Part shown: positions 10,137-18,900 of the stretch, piece by piece
Layout: each line of letters begins with the position of its first letter
How positions within the stretch are numbered: the first letter of the stretch is position 1
Assembly: GCA_963575745.1 (NCBI GenBank)
Contig: CAUYUJ010016908.1
Span: 2,501 to 50,000 of the forward strand
DNA: 47,500 nucleotides
From: Prorocentrum cordatum
Lineage: Eukaryota > Sar > Dinophyceae > Prorocentrales > Prorocentraceae
Direction of reading: 5' to 3'
Notes under the pieces: model-generated
What the model saw: the letters and a program-made list of their open reading frames with translations, nothing else
The model's database searches: none
Told to the model about the DNA's origin: nothing
Position numbers and translations under genes: made by a program

Positions 10137-11110
10137 GCCCCAAAGCAAATAGTTTGGATGGCCCACAGGGCGGCTCGTAATGTGTCTGATGTGGCTGTGC
10201 TCAGTAATATGGAAGAGTCGCCAGGCTGGGCGCGGCCGATTTTCTGGAAGCCTTTGTCTGGCCTCTTGGAGGGCCGGCTGTCGGAGACCTGGACGGCTAG
10301 GCACCAGTCGAGTCTTCGCTCTTTAATTTCACAGCAGCACTGGTGCCAAGCCAAACAAGCGCGCCACAAAAAGTCTGACTCTAACCTCTGCCAAGCCTGT
10401 TTAAATAAGCCAGCCACGCTTTGGCACAGACGCTTCATTTGTCCGCACTGGGCCGCCGACCGTGATAAGCATTGTAGCCCACGTCTGCTCCGCTGTGCGT
10501 CCGTGTTGCAGCTTTCGGGGCAAGACCTCGAGAAGGCGGCTTGTGGTATCTTCCCCATGCCCTTAGAGGTTGTCCATCGGCCTCTGTGGGATAGCGAGTG
10601 TAACATCATCTGGGTTAAAAAGCCTCACAGTGGACACTTGTCAGGCCATGTTTTTACTGATGGCTCAGGCCTCCACCCCACCTGCCCCCTCTCCTGCAGA
10701 GCTGGTTGGGCCCTGACGCAACTGAATGACGATGGCTCGCTTTTAGCCGCAGTCTGTGGTGCCGTGTCTTGGGATTTGGGGCCATTCCAGACTGCTCGTG
10801 ATGGCGAAGATGTTGCCGTCCTGCAGGGTGCTAGAGGTTTGGTGCTAGAGGTCTGTTAGGCACTCGCGGTGCCACCTGTGGGAGGAAATACACAGGAAGC
10901 TCCCATCCATCAGCGCTGTGAAGGTCAAAGCCCACCGTCCCTTTTTTCTGCTGTCTCTGAAGGCCGCATTTCGGAGTATGAGTGGAATGGTAACCGCGCT
11001 GCTGATGCTTACGCGGGGCGTGGAGCCACCCAGCATCCTGACACTTCCGACTGTAAGTATGCCCTAGATGCCCTGGCTGACATTGTCAAAGAATTCGCGC
11101 GTTGGGCGGC
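10137..11110 (+). pseudogene. LINE-1 ORF2, RNase H domain
   Basis: The frame 10011-10859 has a zinc-like segment (LCQACLNKPATLWHRRFICP, near 10390-10445). It then has the RNase H start VFTDGSG with the Asp at 10659-10661, and a Glu at 10806-10808 in DGEDVAVLQGA. That frame ends at TAG 10857. Another frame then supplies VKAHR (His near 10933) and a third supplies NGNRAADAYAGRG, with the last Asp. The domain follows the RT as in the R1/I/Tad-type LINE plan. It would digest the template RNA. Two frame changes break it. Confidence 0.75.
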
Positions 11111-11290
11111 CAGTCAGGAAGTTTTGATGGCCGAGCGCGAAGATTCTGATGCCCTCCCTCTTCCTCCTCGGGCGACCTCGGGGGAGGTAGGTGGGGGTGC
11201 CCTCTCTTGCAAGACCAGGGTTAAGGTGCCAAGCCACGGAGCTCTAGGCCAGCCATCACCCCTGAGATCTCTGAAGAACTTAATGCTCTT

Positions 11291-11845
11291 GTGGCTCTGC
11301 AGGGCCACGTTTTGCAGCAAGCTGAGGTTTTTATTGCCTCTGGGTTTCCGCCTGCTCCGCCGAAGAGCCCTTTCGTGCTTGTTTGTGCTGCTTGTGGCGG
11401 ATATGCCTGGGAGGCTGTGCTCAGCCTTGCCAAACCATGCAACGTGTCGCCACCCACTGAGACTTGGCGTAAACAGCGCAATCGTGCCCGCAAGCTACAG
11501 TTTCCTTGTGGGTCTCGCCAGTGCAGTGGTTGGACGGTGGGGGCCTGGAAGGCCCCCACCCCGCAGGCGATTGCTGCCATGCTCACCCCCAAAGCTACGT
11601 CTCTGTGTTGGCGTAAGCCTGTGGCCAACTTCTCGGTCCCTAATGTGGCGGTGTGGTGGGAGTGGTGGGAAAAGGAACACGTTGCTGCTTCTTTCGGCGT
11701 TTCTGTTGAGGGTTTTGACTCAGCAGTTGCAGACAAAGCCGAAGAAGCCAAACAATTAGCCCTCAAGCGTCAACTTGAGGAGGACCAACCAATCAGTGTT
11801 GCGAAATCCCAACTTGTCTCTGACTTGTTGTCCCCTCTGTTCTGA
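11291..11845 (+). pseudogene. LINE-1 ORF2 C-terminal Cys/Trp-rich region
   Basis: An open frame ends at TGA 11843-11845. It contains LVCAACGGYAWEAVLSLAKP followed by Cys, a possible zinc ribbon, and later VAVWWEWWEKEHVA. Its position immediately before the 3' UTR makes it the C-terminus of ORF2, probably nucleic-acid binding. The link to the RNase H frame upstream (ending near 11110) needs another frame change. Confidence 0.6.
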
Positions 11846-11916
11846 GGTAGACTTGCTCCTGCAATGTTATTTCCAATTGTGCCTCGTGGATTGCCTCTGG
11901 TGCCTCGGGATGTGCG

Positions 11917-12325
11917 ATGATGATGATGATGATGATGATGATGAGGAGGAGGAGGAGGAGGAGGAGGAGGGGAAGGAGGAGGAAGGAGGAGAGGAGGAGG
12001 AGAGGAGAGGAGGAGGAGGATGGAGGGAGGAGGGAGGAGGGAGGAGAGGAGGAGGAGGAGGAGGCGAGGAGGAGGAGGAGGAGGAGGAGAGGAGGAGGAG
12101 AGGGGAGGAGGAGGAGGAGGGAGGAGGAGGAGGGAGGGAGGAGGAGGAGGAGGAGGAGTAGGAGGAGGAGAGGAGAAGAGGAGGAGGAGGAGGAGGAGGA
12201 GGAGGAGGAGGAGGAGGAGGAGGAGGAGGAGGAGGAGGGAGGGAGGAGGGAGGAGGAGGAGGAGGAGGAAAAGGGAGGAGGAGGGAGGAGGAGGGAGGAG
12301 GAGGGAGGAGGAGGGAGGAGGGCTG
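11917..12325. repeat. (TGA)n then (GAG)n tract at LINE-1 3' end
   Basis: Eight to nine TGA triplets (about 11917-11942) are followed by almost 400 bp of GAG-type purine repeat. The TGA run may be the element's own 3' simple-repeat tail, and the GAG run the pre-existing target. Confidence 0.9.
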
Positions 12326-12695
12326 GCCCAGATCACGCGGCGCGGAGACGCTGGACCCGCCGCAGGGGAGCGACCACGCCGCTCGCGCGGGGGCCGCCGC
12401 GAGGGGAGCGGAGACGCGGCGGCGGCCCGCAGCACCAGCGAGGACGGCACACAGCCGCGAGAGGCCGGGCGCGGCCAGACCGACCCCGTCGGTGGCGAGC
12501 CGCTGCCGCGGCGGCCCCCTCCCGGTGGCGGCCATCGAGGGGGGCGCCCAAGAGGGAGGGGGCGCAAATCAGGGCTCGGCGGCACGTGCGCGGCCAGGGG
12601 GGGGGGGCCCCAGGGACGCATCGAGGCAAGAAGAGGCGCCACGGAATCTGGGGAGATCTCGTGGCCTACGCCATGATGTTCCCCCCCCCCCAGTC
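12326..12695. other. GC-rich sequence without a recognisable gene
   Basis: Very GC-rich (CGGCGGCCC, GCCGCTGCCGCGG and similar). It contains an 11-base G run at 12599-12609 and a 10-base C run around 12681-12690. Frames are open on both strands because of composition, and no motif is recognised. Confidence 0.5.
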
Positions 12696-12854
12696 TTAGG
12701 TTGGGCGTGTCCCCCTGCAGCCAGATTTTGGACGAAAAAAATACCCCCAAAAATGCTCCAAAAATGGTCACAAATAGTCCGGAAAATCGTCCCCTGACTA
12801 TTTTTCTTTCCTGTTTTGGAATGTTCCCTTTGTGCAGGGACAGGCCCGACCTAA
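12696..12854. mobile_element. TIR element family M1, copy A
   Basis: It starts TTAGGTTGGGCGTGTCCCC and ends GGGACAGGCCCGACCTAA, which are inverted repeats of each other. Its internal sequence, reverse-complemented, matches copy B at 15128-15283 (GGAATGTTCC, AATAGTCAGGGGACG, TTTTTCGTCCAAAA in the same order). The two copies therefore lie in opposite orientation. Non-coding and about 160 bp, consistent with a MITE. Confidence 0.75.
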
Positions 12855-12887
12855 CCCTAGTTCACCCCCATCTTGGCCGCCCTCGAC

Positions 12888-13255
12888 CGGAGGGTTCCAA
12901 AGGGGGTTTCTGGGGAGGGGTTTTCCAGAGAGCCGCCCCGGGGCCTCGGAACCTCGTCAAAACAGGGGGTGCGACGCCCCTGGCGGACCCCTCCTGGAAA
13001 ACGACCTCCCCCAAAACCCCATTCTCGGCACGAGCGAAATGGGTGCGGAAAGAATGGGTACCATGCCCAACAGCGGTTCATGTTCACTTTGAGCAGGACT
13101 CGCTGTCCGCGCCGCCGCGGCCAGTGTCCATTTGAGACAGAACGCCGCCTGCCCAAAAGCGATCGCTGTTGGTTTGGGACAGCATTTGTTGTTGAGCACT
13201 GTACCCATTTTTTCCGTACCCATTTCGGGCGCCCAAACCTTTGGAACCCTCCGGC
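12888..13255. mobile_element. Palindromic element family P1, copy 1
   Basis: The outer arms are CCGGAGGGTTCCAAAG at about 12893 and CTTTGGAACCCTCCGG ending at about 13255. Nested arms include GGTTTTCCAGAGAG near 12922 against CTCCTGGAAAACG near 12989. Further in, GAAATGGGTGCGGAAAGAAT at 13037 faces ATTTTTTCCGTACCCATTTC near 13208. The inner 215 bp matches copies at 26564-26772 and 42836-43046. Confidence 0.75.
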
Positions 13256-13257
13256 TA

Positions 13258-13400
13258 AAGACCCGAGGAGGAGGAGGATGAGGAGGAGAAGGAGGAGGAG
13301 GAGGAGGGCAAAGAGGAGGAGGAGGAGGAGGAGGAGGAGGCGGAGGAGGAGGAGGAGGAGGAGGAGGAGGAGGAGCGAGGAGGAGCGAGGAGGGAGGACC
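13258..13400. repeat. (GAG)n microsatellite
   Basis: GAG triplets with occasional AAG/GCG. Together with the CTC tract at 13545-13815 it forms a potential long inverted pair around a GC-rich centre of about 140 bp. Confidence 0.9.
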
Positions 13401-13544
13401 CCCCTGCTCGAGACCCCCCGCCCCTCTGGCCGCCTGGGCCGACGCCCTGCGGAGCGGGGCGGGGAGGCCGCCGCGGCGAGGGAGCCGCCGCGGCGAGGGA
13501 AGGCCTGCCAAGGGGCCCGGAGCTCTGACCAGACGGGGTCCTTG
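13401..13544. other. GC-rich spacer with CCGCCGCGGCGAGGGA duplication
   Basis: A short direct repeat, GCCGCCGCGGCGAGGGA, occurs twice in tandem near 13468-13501. No gene is recognised. Confidence 0.5.
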
Positions 13545-13815
13545 TCCTCCTCTTTCTCCTCCTCCTCCTCCTCCTCTCCTCCTCCTCCTCCTCCGCCTCA
13601 CTCCTCCTCCTCCTCTCCTCCTCCTCCTCCTCCTGCTCTTCCTCCTCATCCTCCCTCCTCCCTCCTCCTCCTCTCCTCTCTCCTCCTCCTCCTCTGCTCT
13701 GCTCTTCCTTCTCCTCCTCCTCCTCCTTCTCTCCTCTTCCTCCTCCTCCTCCGCCTCCTCCTCCTCCTCCGCCTCCTCCTCCTCCTTCTCCGCCGCCTCT
13801 TTTTCCTCCTCGGTG
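13545..13815. repeat. (CTC)n microsatellite
   Basis: Pyrimidine triplet tract, mostly CTC with TTC and GCC interruptions. Confidence 0.9.
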
Positions 13816-13872
13816 CGCGGCCCCACGTGGCCCGACCCCTGCCCCCAGGGGTGAAAGCTGATGGGCCTGGGC
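13816..13872. repeat. Dispersed 57-bp repeat, copy 1 (second at 14830-14888)
   Basis: GTGCGCGGCCCCACGTGGCC, then CGACCCCTGCCCCCAGGGGT, then GAAAGCTGATGGGCCTGG. The copy at 14830-14888 differs at only a few positions. The two copies bracket the long CTC/TTA microsatellite block. Confidence 0.8.
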
Positions 13873-13939
13873 CCCAGACGTGCTCGCGTCGCGGAAAATT
13901 CGGGACGGAGGCGGCGCTTCGTCGTGCGCGGCCTCTCGA

Positions 13940-13994
13940 GGCCCCCGCCGGGCCCCCGGGCCGTCAGGAAACGACTCAGGATGAAAAACCTGTC
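13940..13994. repeat. Dispersed repeat shared with 25150-25200
   Basis: CCGGGCCCCCGGGCCGTCAG, then AAACGACTCAGGATGAAAAA, then CCTG. It recurs at about 25154-25202 with CGGGACCGTCAAAAAACAAC and TCAGGATGGAAAACCGGTCC. In the first copy it borders a CTC tract. Confidence 0.75.
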
Positions 13995-14427
13995 CTCCTC
14001 CTCCTCCTCCTCCTCCTCCTCCTCCTCCTCCATCCTCTCCCATCCTCCCTCCTCCCTCCTCCCCTCCCTCCTCCCTGCTCCTGCTCCCTGCTCCCTGCTC
14101 CCTGCTCCCTCCCTCCCTCCATCCCTCCTGCCTCCTCCCTCCTCCCTCCTCCCGCGCCCCTCCTCTCTCCTCCTCCTCCCTCCTCCTCCTCCTTCCTCCT
14201 CCTTTTCCTCCTCCTTTCCTCCTCCTTTTCCTCCTCTTTTCTTCCTCCTTCCTCCTCCTCTTCCCTCCTCCTCCTTTTCTCCTCCTTTTCCTCCTCCCTC
14301 CTCCTCCTCCTCCTCCTCCTCCTCTTCTTCTTCTTATTATTATTATTATTCTTATTCTTCTTCTTATTTATTCTTATTATTTTTATTCTTATTATTCTTA
14401 TTATTATTCTTCTTATTATTATTCTTC

Positions 14428-14495
<68 letters not shown>

Positions 14496-14752
14496 TTATT
14501 ATTATTATTATTATTACTTATTTATTATTATTATTATTAATATTTCTTCCTTATTTATGCCTCCTCCCTCCTCCCCTCGCCTCCTCCGCATCCTCCGCTC
14601 CTCCGCCTCCTCCACTCCTCGCCTCCCCCTCTCCTCCGCCTCCACCGCTCCTCCGCCTCTTCCGCCTCCTCGCCTCCTCCCGCCTCCTCCGCCTCCGCCT
14701 CCGCCTCCTCCTCCTCCTCCTCCTCCTCCTCCTCCTCCTCCTCCTGCGCGGC
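13995..14752. repeat. Compound (CTC)n-(TTA)n-(CTC)n microsatellite block
   Basis: CTC-type repeat from 13995, grading through TTC into TTA/TTC from about 14325. A long pure TTA run lies at about 14428-14493. After an AT-rich end at about 14557, CTC/CGC triplets return to 14752. One pyrimidine-rich strand changes motif while keeping triplet phase. Confidence 0.95.
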
Positions 14753-14870
14753 GCCGCCTTCGGCGGGGACGTCGCTGGGCCCCGGGGCCGTCAGGGGAAA
14801 GGGTCGGGACTTGCGGGGTCGGGGCTTGTGGGTGCGCGGCCCCCACATGTCCCGACCCCTTCCCCCGGGG
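14753..14870. other. GC-rich spacer including second copy of the 57-bp repeat
   Basis: Contains GGCCCCGGGGCCGTCAGGGG near 14777 and the repeat copy starting at 14830. No gene. Confidence 0.6.
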
Positions 14871-14997
14871 TGAAATCTGATTGGCCTGGTTTCCACCACC
14901 ACCACCACCACCGTAAGTTGGAGGGGGGAAGTAGGTGGAGGACGAGGAGGAGGAGGAGGAGGAGGAGGACGAAGATGAAGATGAAGATGAAGCTGAA

Positions 14998-15041
<44 letters not shown>

Positions 15042-15130
15042 GGAGGAGGAGGAGGAGGAGGAGGAGGAGGACGAGGACCCCCTCCCCTCCAACTTCTGGT
15101 GGTGGTGATGGAAACAAGCCCATCAAAATC
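14871..15130. mobile_element. Foldback element with a microsatellite loop (family H1, copy 1)
   Basis: The left arm is CTGATTGGCCTGGTTTCCAC, then CACC repeats, then GTAAGTTGGAGGGG (14877-14928). The right arm is CCCCTCCAACTTCTGGTGGT, then GGTGATGGAAACAAGCCCAT, then CA (about 15083-15124). These are reverse complements with few changes. The loop is (GAG)n(GAT)n(ATG)n(GAG)n. The same arms flank the CTC tract at 29096-29375, and a single arm lies beside the CTC tract at 24986-25022. Confidence 0.75.
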
Positions 15131-15283
15131 GGGCATGCCCCCCTACAGGAGGAATGTTCCAGAATAGTCAGAAATAGTCAGGGGACGGTTCTTTTATATC
15201 ATCTTTGCATATGTTTGAATATTTTTTGTGTATTTTTCATTTTTCGTCCAAAACCCCCTGGAGGAGGACGCGCCCGACCTCAC
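15128..15283. mobile_element. TIR element family M1, copy B
   Basis: The left end is TCGGGCATGCCCCCCTACAG and the right end is GGAGGACGCGCCCGACCTCA, inverted relative to each other. The interior matches the reverse complement of copy A (12696-12854). Confidence 0.75.
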
Positions 15284-15579
15284 CCCACGGCCGGCGGTTC
15301 CTCCTCCTCGTTCGTTCGTTCGCGGCTTCAGGGCAGAGAGTGGAAGCCCGATCACAGAGGGTGGACGGCAAAAAGAGTGGGATGGGGGGCAAGAGCGGCG
15401 GCGGCAGCAGAGCCAGCAGCCAGCAGCAACGGTGAAGCCTCGGCTCTGAGCAGCCACACAGCTGCATCAGGCCGCACAGGGGCGAACAAGTCAGGTGAGA
15501 TGGCAGTCCTAGGTCGAGGTGTCCCCACCCAACACTACCTTCTCCCTCCCCGATCATACTGTGCGGTAAGGGCTACTGC
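15284..15579. other. No recognisable gene
   Basis: Mixed sequence between the TIR element and the LINE-2 3' region. Open frames are short and carry no known motif. Confidence 0.4.
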
Positions 15580-15743
15580 CTTTTAAAGTGGGCGTACACT
15601 ATAAGAAGGAAAGAGGAAGTAAAAAATACGGTTTGGAAAAAGAAACCTTCACCCCCAGAGGGCCAGCTACTGACAGTGTCGAGCCGTAAACTATAGTAAA
15701 CAGTACTGGACTACTACTACTTTTTATAGTGAGTGTACACTGG
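15580..15743 (-). repeat. 28-bp direct repeat with TATAAAA/TTTAAAA in LINE-2 3' region
   Basis: On the - strand AGTGTACACTCACTATAAAA (15743 downward) and AGTGTACGCCCACTTTAAAA (15607 downward) are direct repeats about 136 bp apart, each followed by a GTAG motif. They could be part of the 3' UTR or of a short repeat unit. The TATA-like core may be coincidental. Confidence 0.5.
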
Positions 15744-15900
15744 CGGCACTTGGGTGAGCACGGCGTCACCTTCATAGTCCAGCCCTTCACTTCACCTCTG
15801 GTCTCTACACTGTACTATGAGGCCCCCCACGAGGCTAACAAAGTTGCTGTTAGGCGAGACATCAGGTGAGCAGGGGGAGGGCAACAAGGGGAAAAGTGAA

Positions 15901-18900
15901 TTAGCTCTGCCCTGCATCCTCTCTGTCTGGCCTGTTTTGTCGCATGCAATCCATACCAATCATTCCCGTGTCCAAGTGCGGGTCCAGTGGAACATAGTAT
16001 CTTCGTAGTGACGGTGGTAACCACTCATCACAAGTCTCATCCAGATTATATTGCTTTCTTAACCATAACTCATCTTCATAAGTCCATACATGTTGTGTAT
16101 CTGTTGGTACAAACGTAGTATTCCATCCTGATTGTCGTGGTGTGTCGGCCTGTGCCCGAGTCGTGGTGCGTGGTGGTTGTTTGAATCGCAACCTTCGTGT
16201 CGTCACGGTCGACGCAGGAGTGGGTGGTGGAGGTGGGGGGGTATCGAACAACCAGGGAAACTTCACCCAAGCCTCCTGAGCAAAGGCCCTCCCCAGAAGC
16301 TCACATAGCCCTTTGGGATACACTTTAGCGTGCGCGGTATTCCAGATCCCCATATGGTCGACCCCTTCGAGAGCGATGTGCCCCATAGTATGGTTGCAAA
16401 GAACCCCATTAGGCCTAGCCCATATGGCATCGCGAAGGGCACCAAAATGCACTCCCATAAGACTCGTGGGTTTGCGCGAGGGGGCTCCAAACATACACTG
16501 ATGTATGGTGTGCTTCTCCACCCCTGGTTGTTGAAGAAGATCTTTGGTGAGCTCCAAATGCCAAGAGCTCGGGGCCTCTGGGGGGCTCCAAGGCTCAGCT
16601 GGGTGCTCCACAACTTCAGGAATGAGAAGCCTCCAACATACCAGTGCAAACTCAAGTGTGGTTCTCAAAAGCCTATTTCCAAGAGAAAGCTGATCAGACT
16701 CACGCTCTGAAACAAATGGTAGCCCCCACAGCTGTGAAGCGAGCCTAAGAGGTCTGGGTGGCCTCGCACGGGGCCCACGGGCTCCTTGAGTGGGTTCCCT
16801 GAAACGAGCAATCGACCACGTTTCGCAGGGGGGGCCTGCCATGACCCCCGCCACACGTCCTGATTTTGCCAAACGGATCCACATTAAAACTGAACAATCG
16901 TTGGTTAGGTCTCCCCAAACAGGATGGTTGATGACGTCAATTGATAGTACTATAATGTTAGCCTTGAACCTCTCTAAAGCCATCTCCACCTGGTGCTGGA
17001 AGTCGTCTTGTCGTCGGTAACCTGAGAAGAGATGTAAGATGTGCACCTGTGGCCTGCACGGTGCCCTCAGGGGGCTGAATACTGGCGGCGGTGGTGGTGG
17101 TGGTGCCTCTTCAGGCACGTCGTACTGAGGTAGCTGCCGCCCCTGTCCTGGTAGAGCAATGGGGGGGCCAAAGAAACGTTTGGGGGGCTTGACCGCTTGA
17201 TGGTCCTGCTTACCAGCTTTGCGATTCGCAGCAGTTTGCTCACGAATCTCGAGCACGTTCGCAGAAATAGCTGCTTCATCCCCCAGACAACGTCCTGAGA
17301 AAAACCAGGCCTGTCTACACCGCACCACTCTGGATACATGTTTATGGAGCCTCCCAGGGGCGTGAAAATCTTTGCAACAAACCTGACAACAGGTCCCCAC
17401 CACGAAGTTTTTGGGAGCACGATGGGGGGCGTGAAATTTACCCAAGTGGACATGGTAATCACGTTCCGAAACAAAAACTGCTGGGCAATGAGGACACTTA
17501 ACTGTGGGTGAGGGCCCAACCTGCTTCTCAAGCGGGGACCCCCGAAGGTGCTGCCTACATCTCCTGTTCCACGCCTCGAGGTGAAACTGGTCACTCCAGA
17601 ATCGTACTGCTTTGGAGGCAACAGTCTTCAGGGCGGAACGAAAAGCCTTCGGACTGTCTTTAATAATCCTGATCCAGCTGGGCAGTGTATTGTCCTGCGG
17701 CCGTTTGCTGGGATCCAGGAAAGTGTTGAACCAATCAAGATCAGCCTCAATGAGAGCCATCCAACCACGAATTGGCTCACTGAGATATTGCATACAAACA
17801 CACAATATGTCCGGACAGCCAGCCATGAGCCTAGCTAGCAACCTGAGGCGTGCTACCGAGAGCACGACGGCAAGAGGAAGACGGGAAACTTGGCCCAACA
17901 CCTCATAATAAGTGACTTTTTCCTCAGAATTGTTAGCACACGGAAGATGCAAAGCCGCACGATACATCTGTTCGTGCGTGGTACGAACTTTTCTCCACAA
18001 ATTATTAGAGAGCTCGAGCCAAGTTGCCGCATTATAAAGCAGCACGGAGCTAGCTAAACATTCTGCATACAGCACCTTTTTACGGATGCTGAGCATGGCC
18101 CTAGGTCCGATGACCTTCTTGATTGGGGCTAACGCAGACTTAGCCCCGTGACACCTTGCTACCACCTCCGTAGCCATGCTGTTGGTGGGGGAGAGGAAGG
18201 ACCCTAAAACCCGATGGTCGATGACGATCTTGGCTTGAAAGTCCCATGCTTCTGACCTGACATGGAGATGAGGATCTCCGTTCTTATCCAATCGCGCTGC
18301 CATCGACCCCTTCCCCCTGAATGCTAGAATGAAAACCGTTTTTGCAGCATTGGGAATTAAGCCACGTATGCAACAGGCCCGAAACACAGCATCAAGTACC
18401 CTCTGCGCAATCACGAGAAGCTGTCCTGCTTCAGACGCAACAAAGGGCTGGGTGAGATCGTCCACGAAGGAAGTCCCCCATTCTCTGGTGTCAAGTTGTG
18501 CTTCTCTTGCTATAAATAAATCCGTAGTAGGCAACCCAAACAAAGCCAGGAAATCATAAACATCATGGAGATCCCGATTAATATCGTCATGAACCCCCTG
18601 GAATACAATATTGAAGATATCCGTTGGAAAAACGGTGCCTGGCCTGGTGCCTCTGCGAGGCAGGGTATAATTAGATGCCGAGGCAACTCTCCAGAAAGCC
18701 CCCCTCTGGCTCTCTTTAATGAGGGCCAGGAGATGTTCGGATGGAATCCGATCCTCAAACATCGGCTTAGCCGCCAGTTGGTACTTGAGTCCTTCTAAAA
18801 GAAGGGGGGGCAAATCCATGTGAGAAAGCACATACTCAACATCCTCACTGTCTTGCGGGAGCGCCAAGACAAGCTGCCTCAAGGTGGTGTAGAACGCGTT

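Larger units (their letters stand above)
4190..11916 (+). mobile_element. LINE-1: full-length but mutated non-LTR retrotransposon
   Basis: The order is DinoSL, short 5' UTR, ORF1 (zinc ribbon plus coiled coil), linker, APE-like endonuclease, RT, RNase H, Cys-containing C-terminus, 3' UTR of about 70 bp, then a (TGA)n tail at 11917. An RNase H downstream of the RT is the usual LINE order. All domains are detectable, but at least two internal stops in ORF1 and many frameshifts in ORF2 make it non-functional. GAG tracts lie on both sides, so no target duplication can be read. The preserved leader shows the copied RNA was a trans-spliced mRNA reverse-transcribed to its 5' end. Confidence 0.9.
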
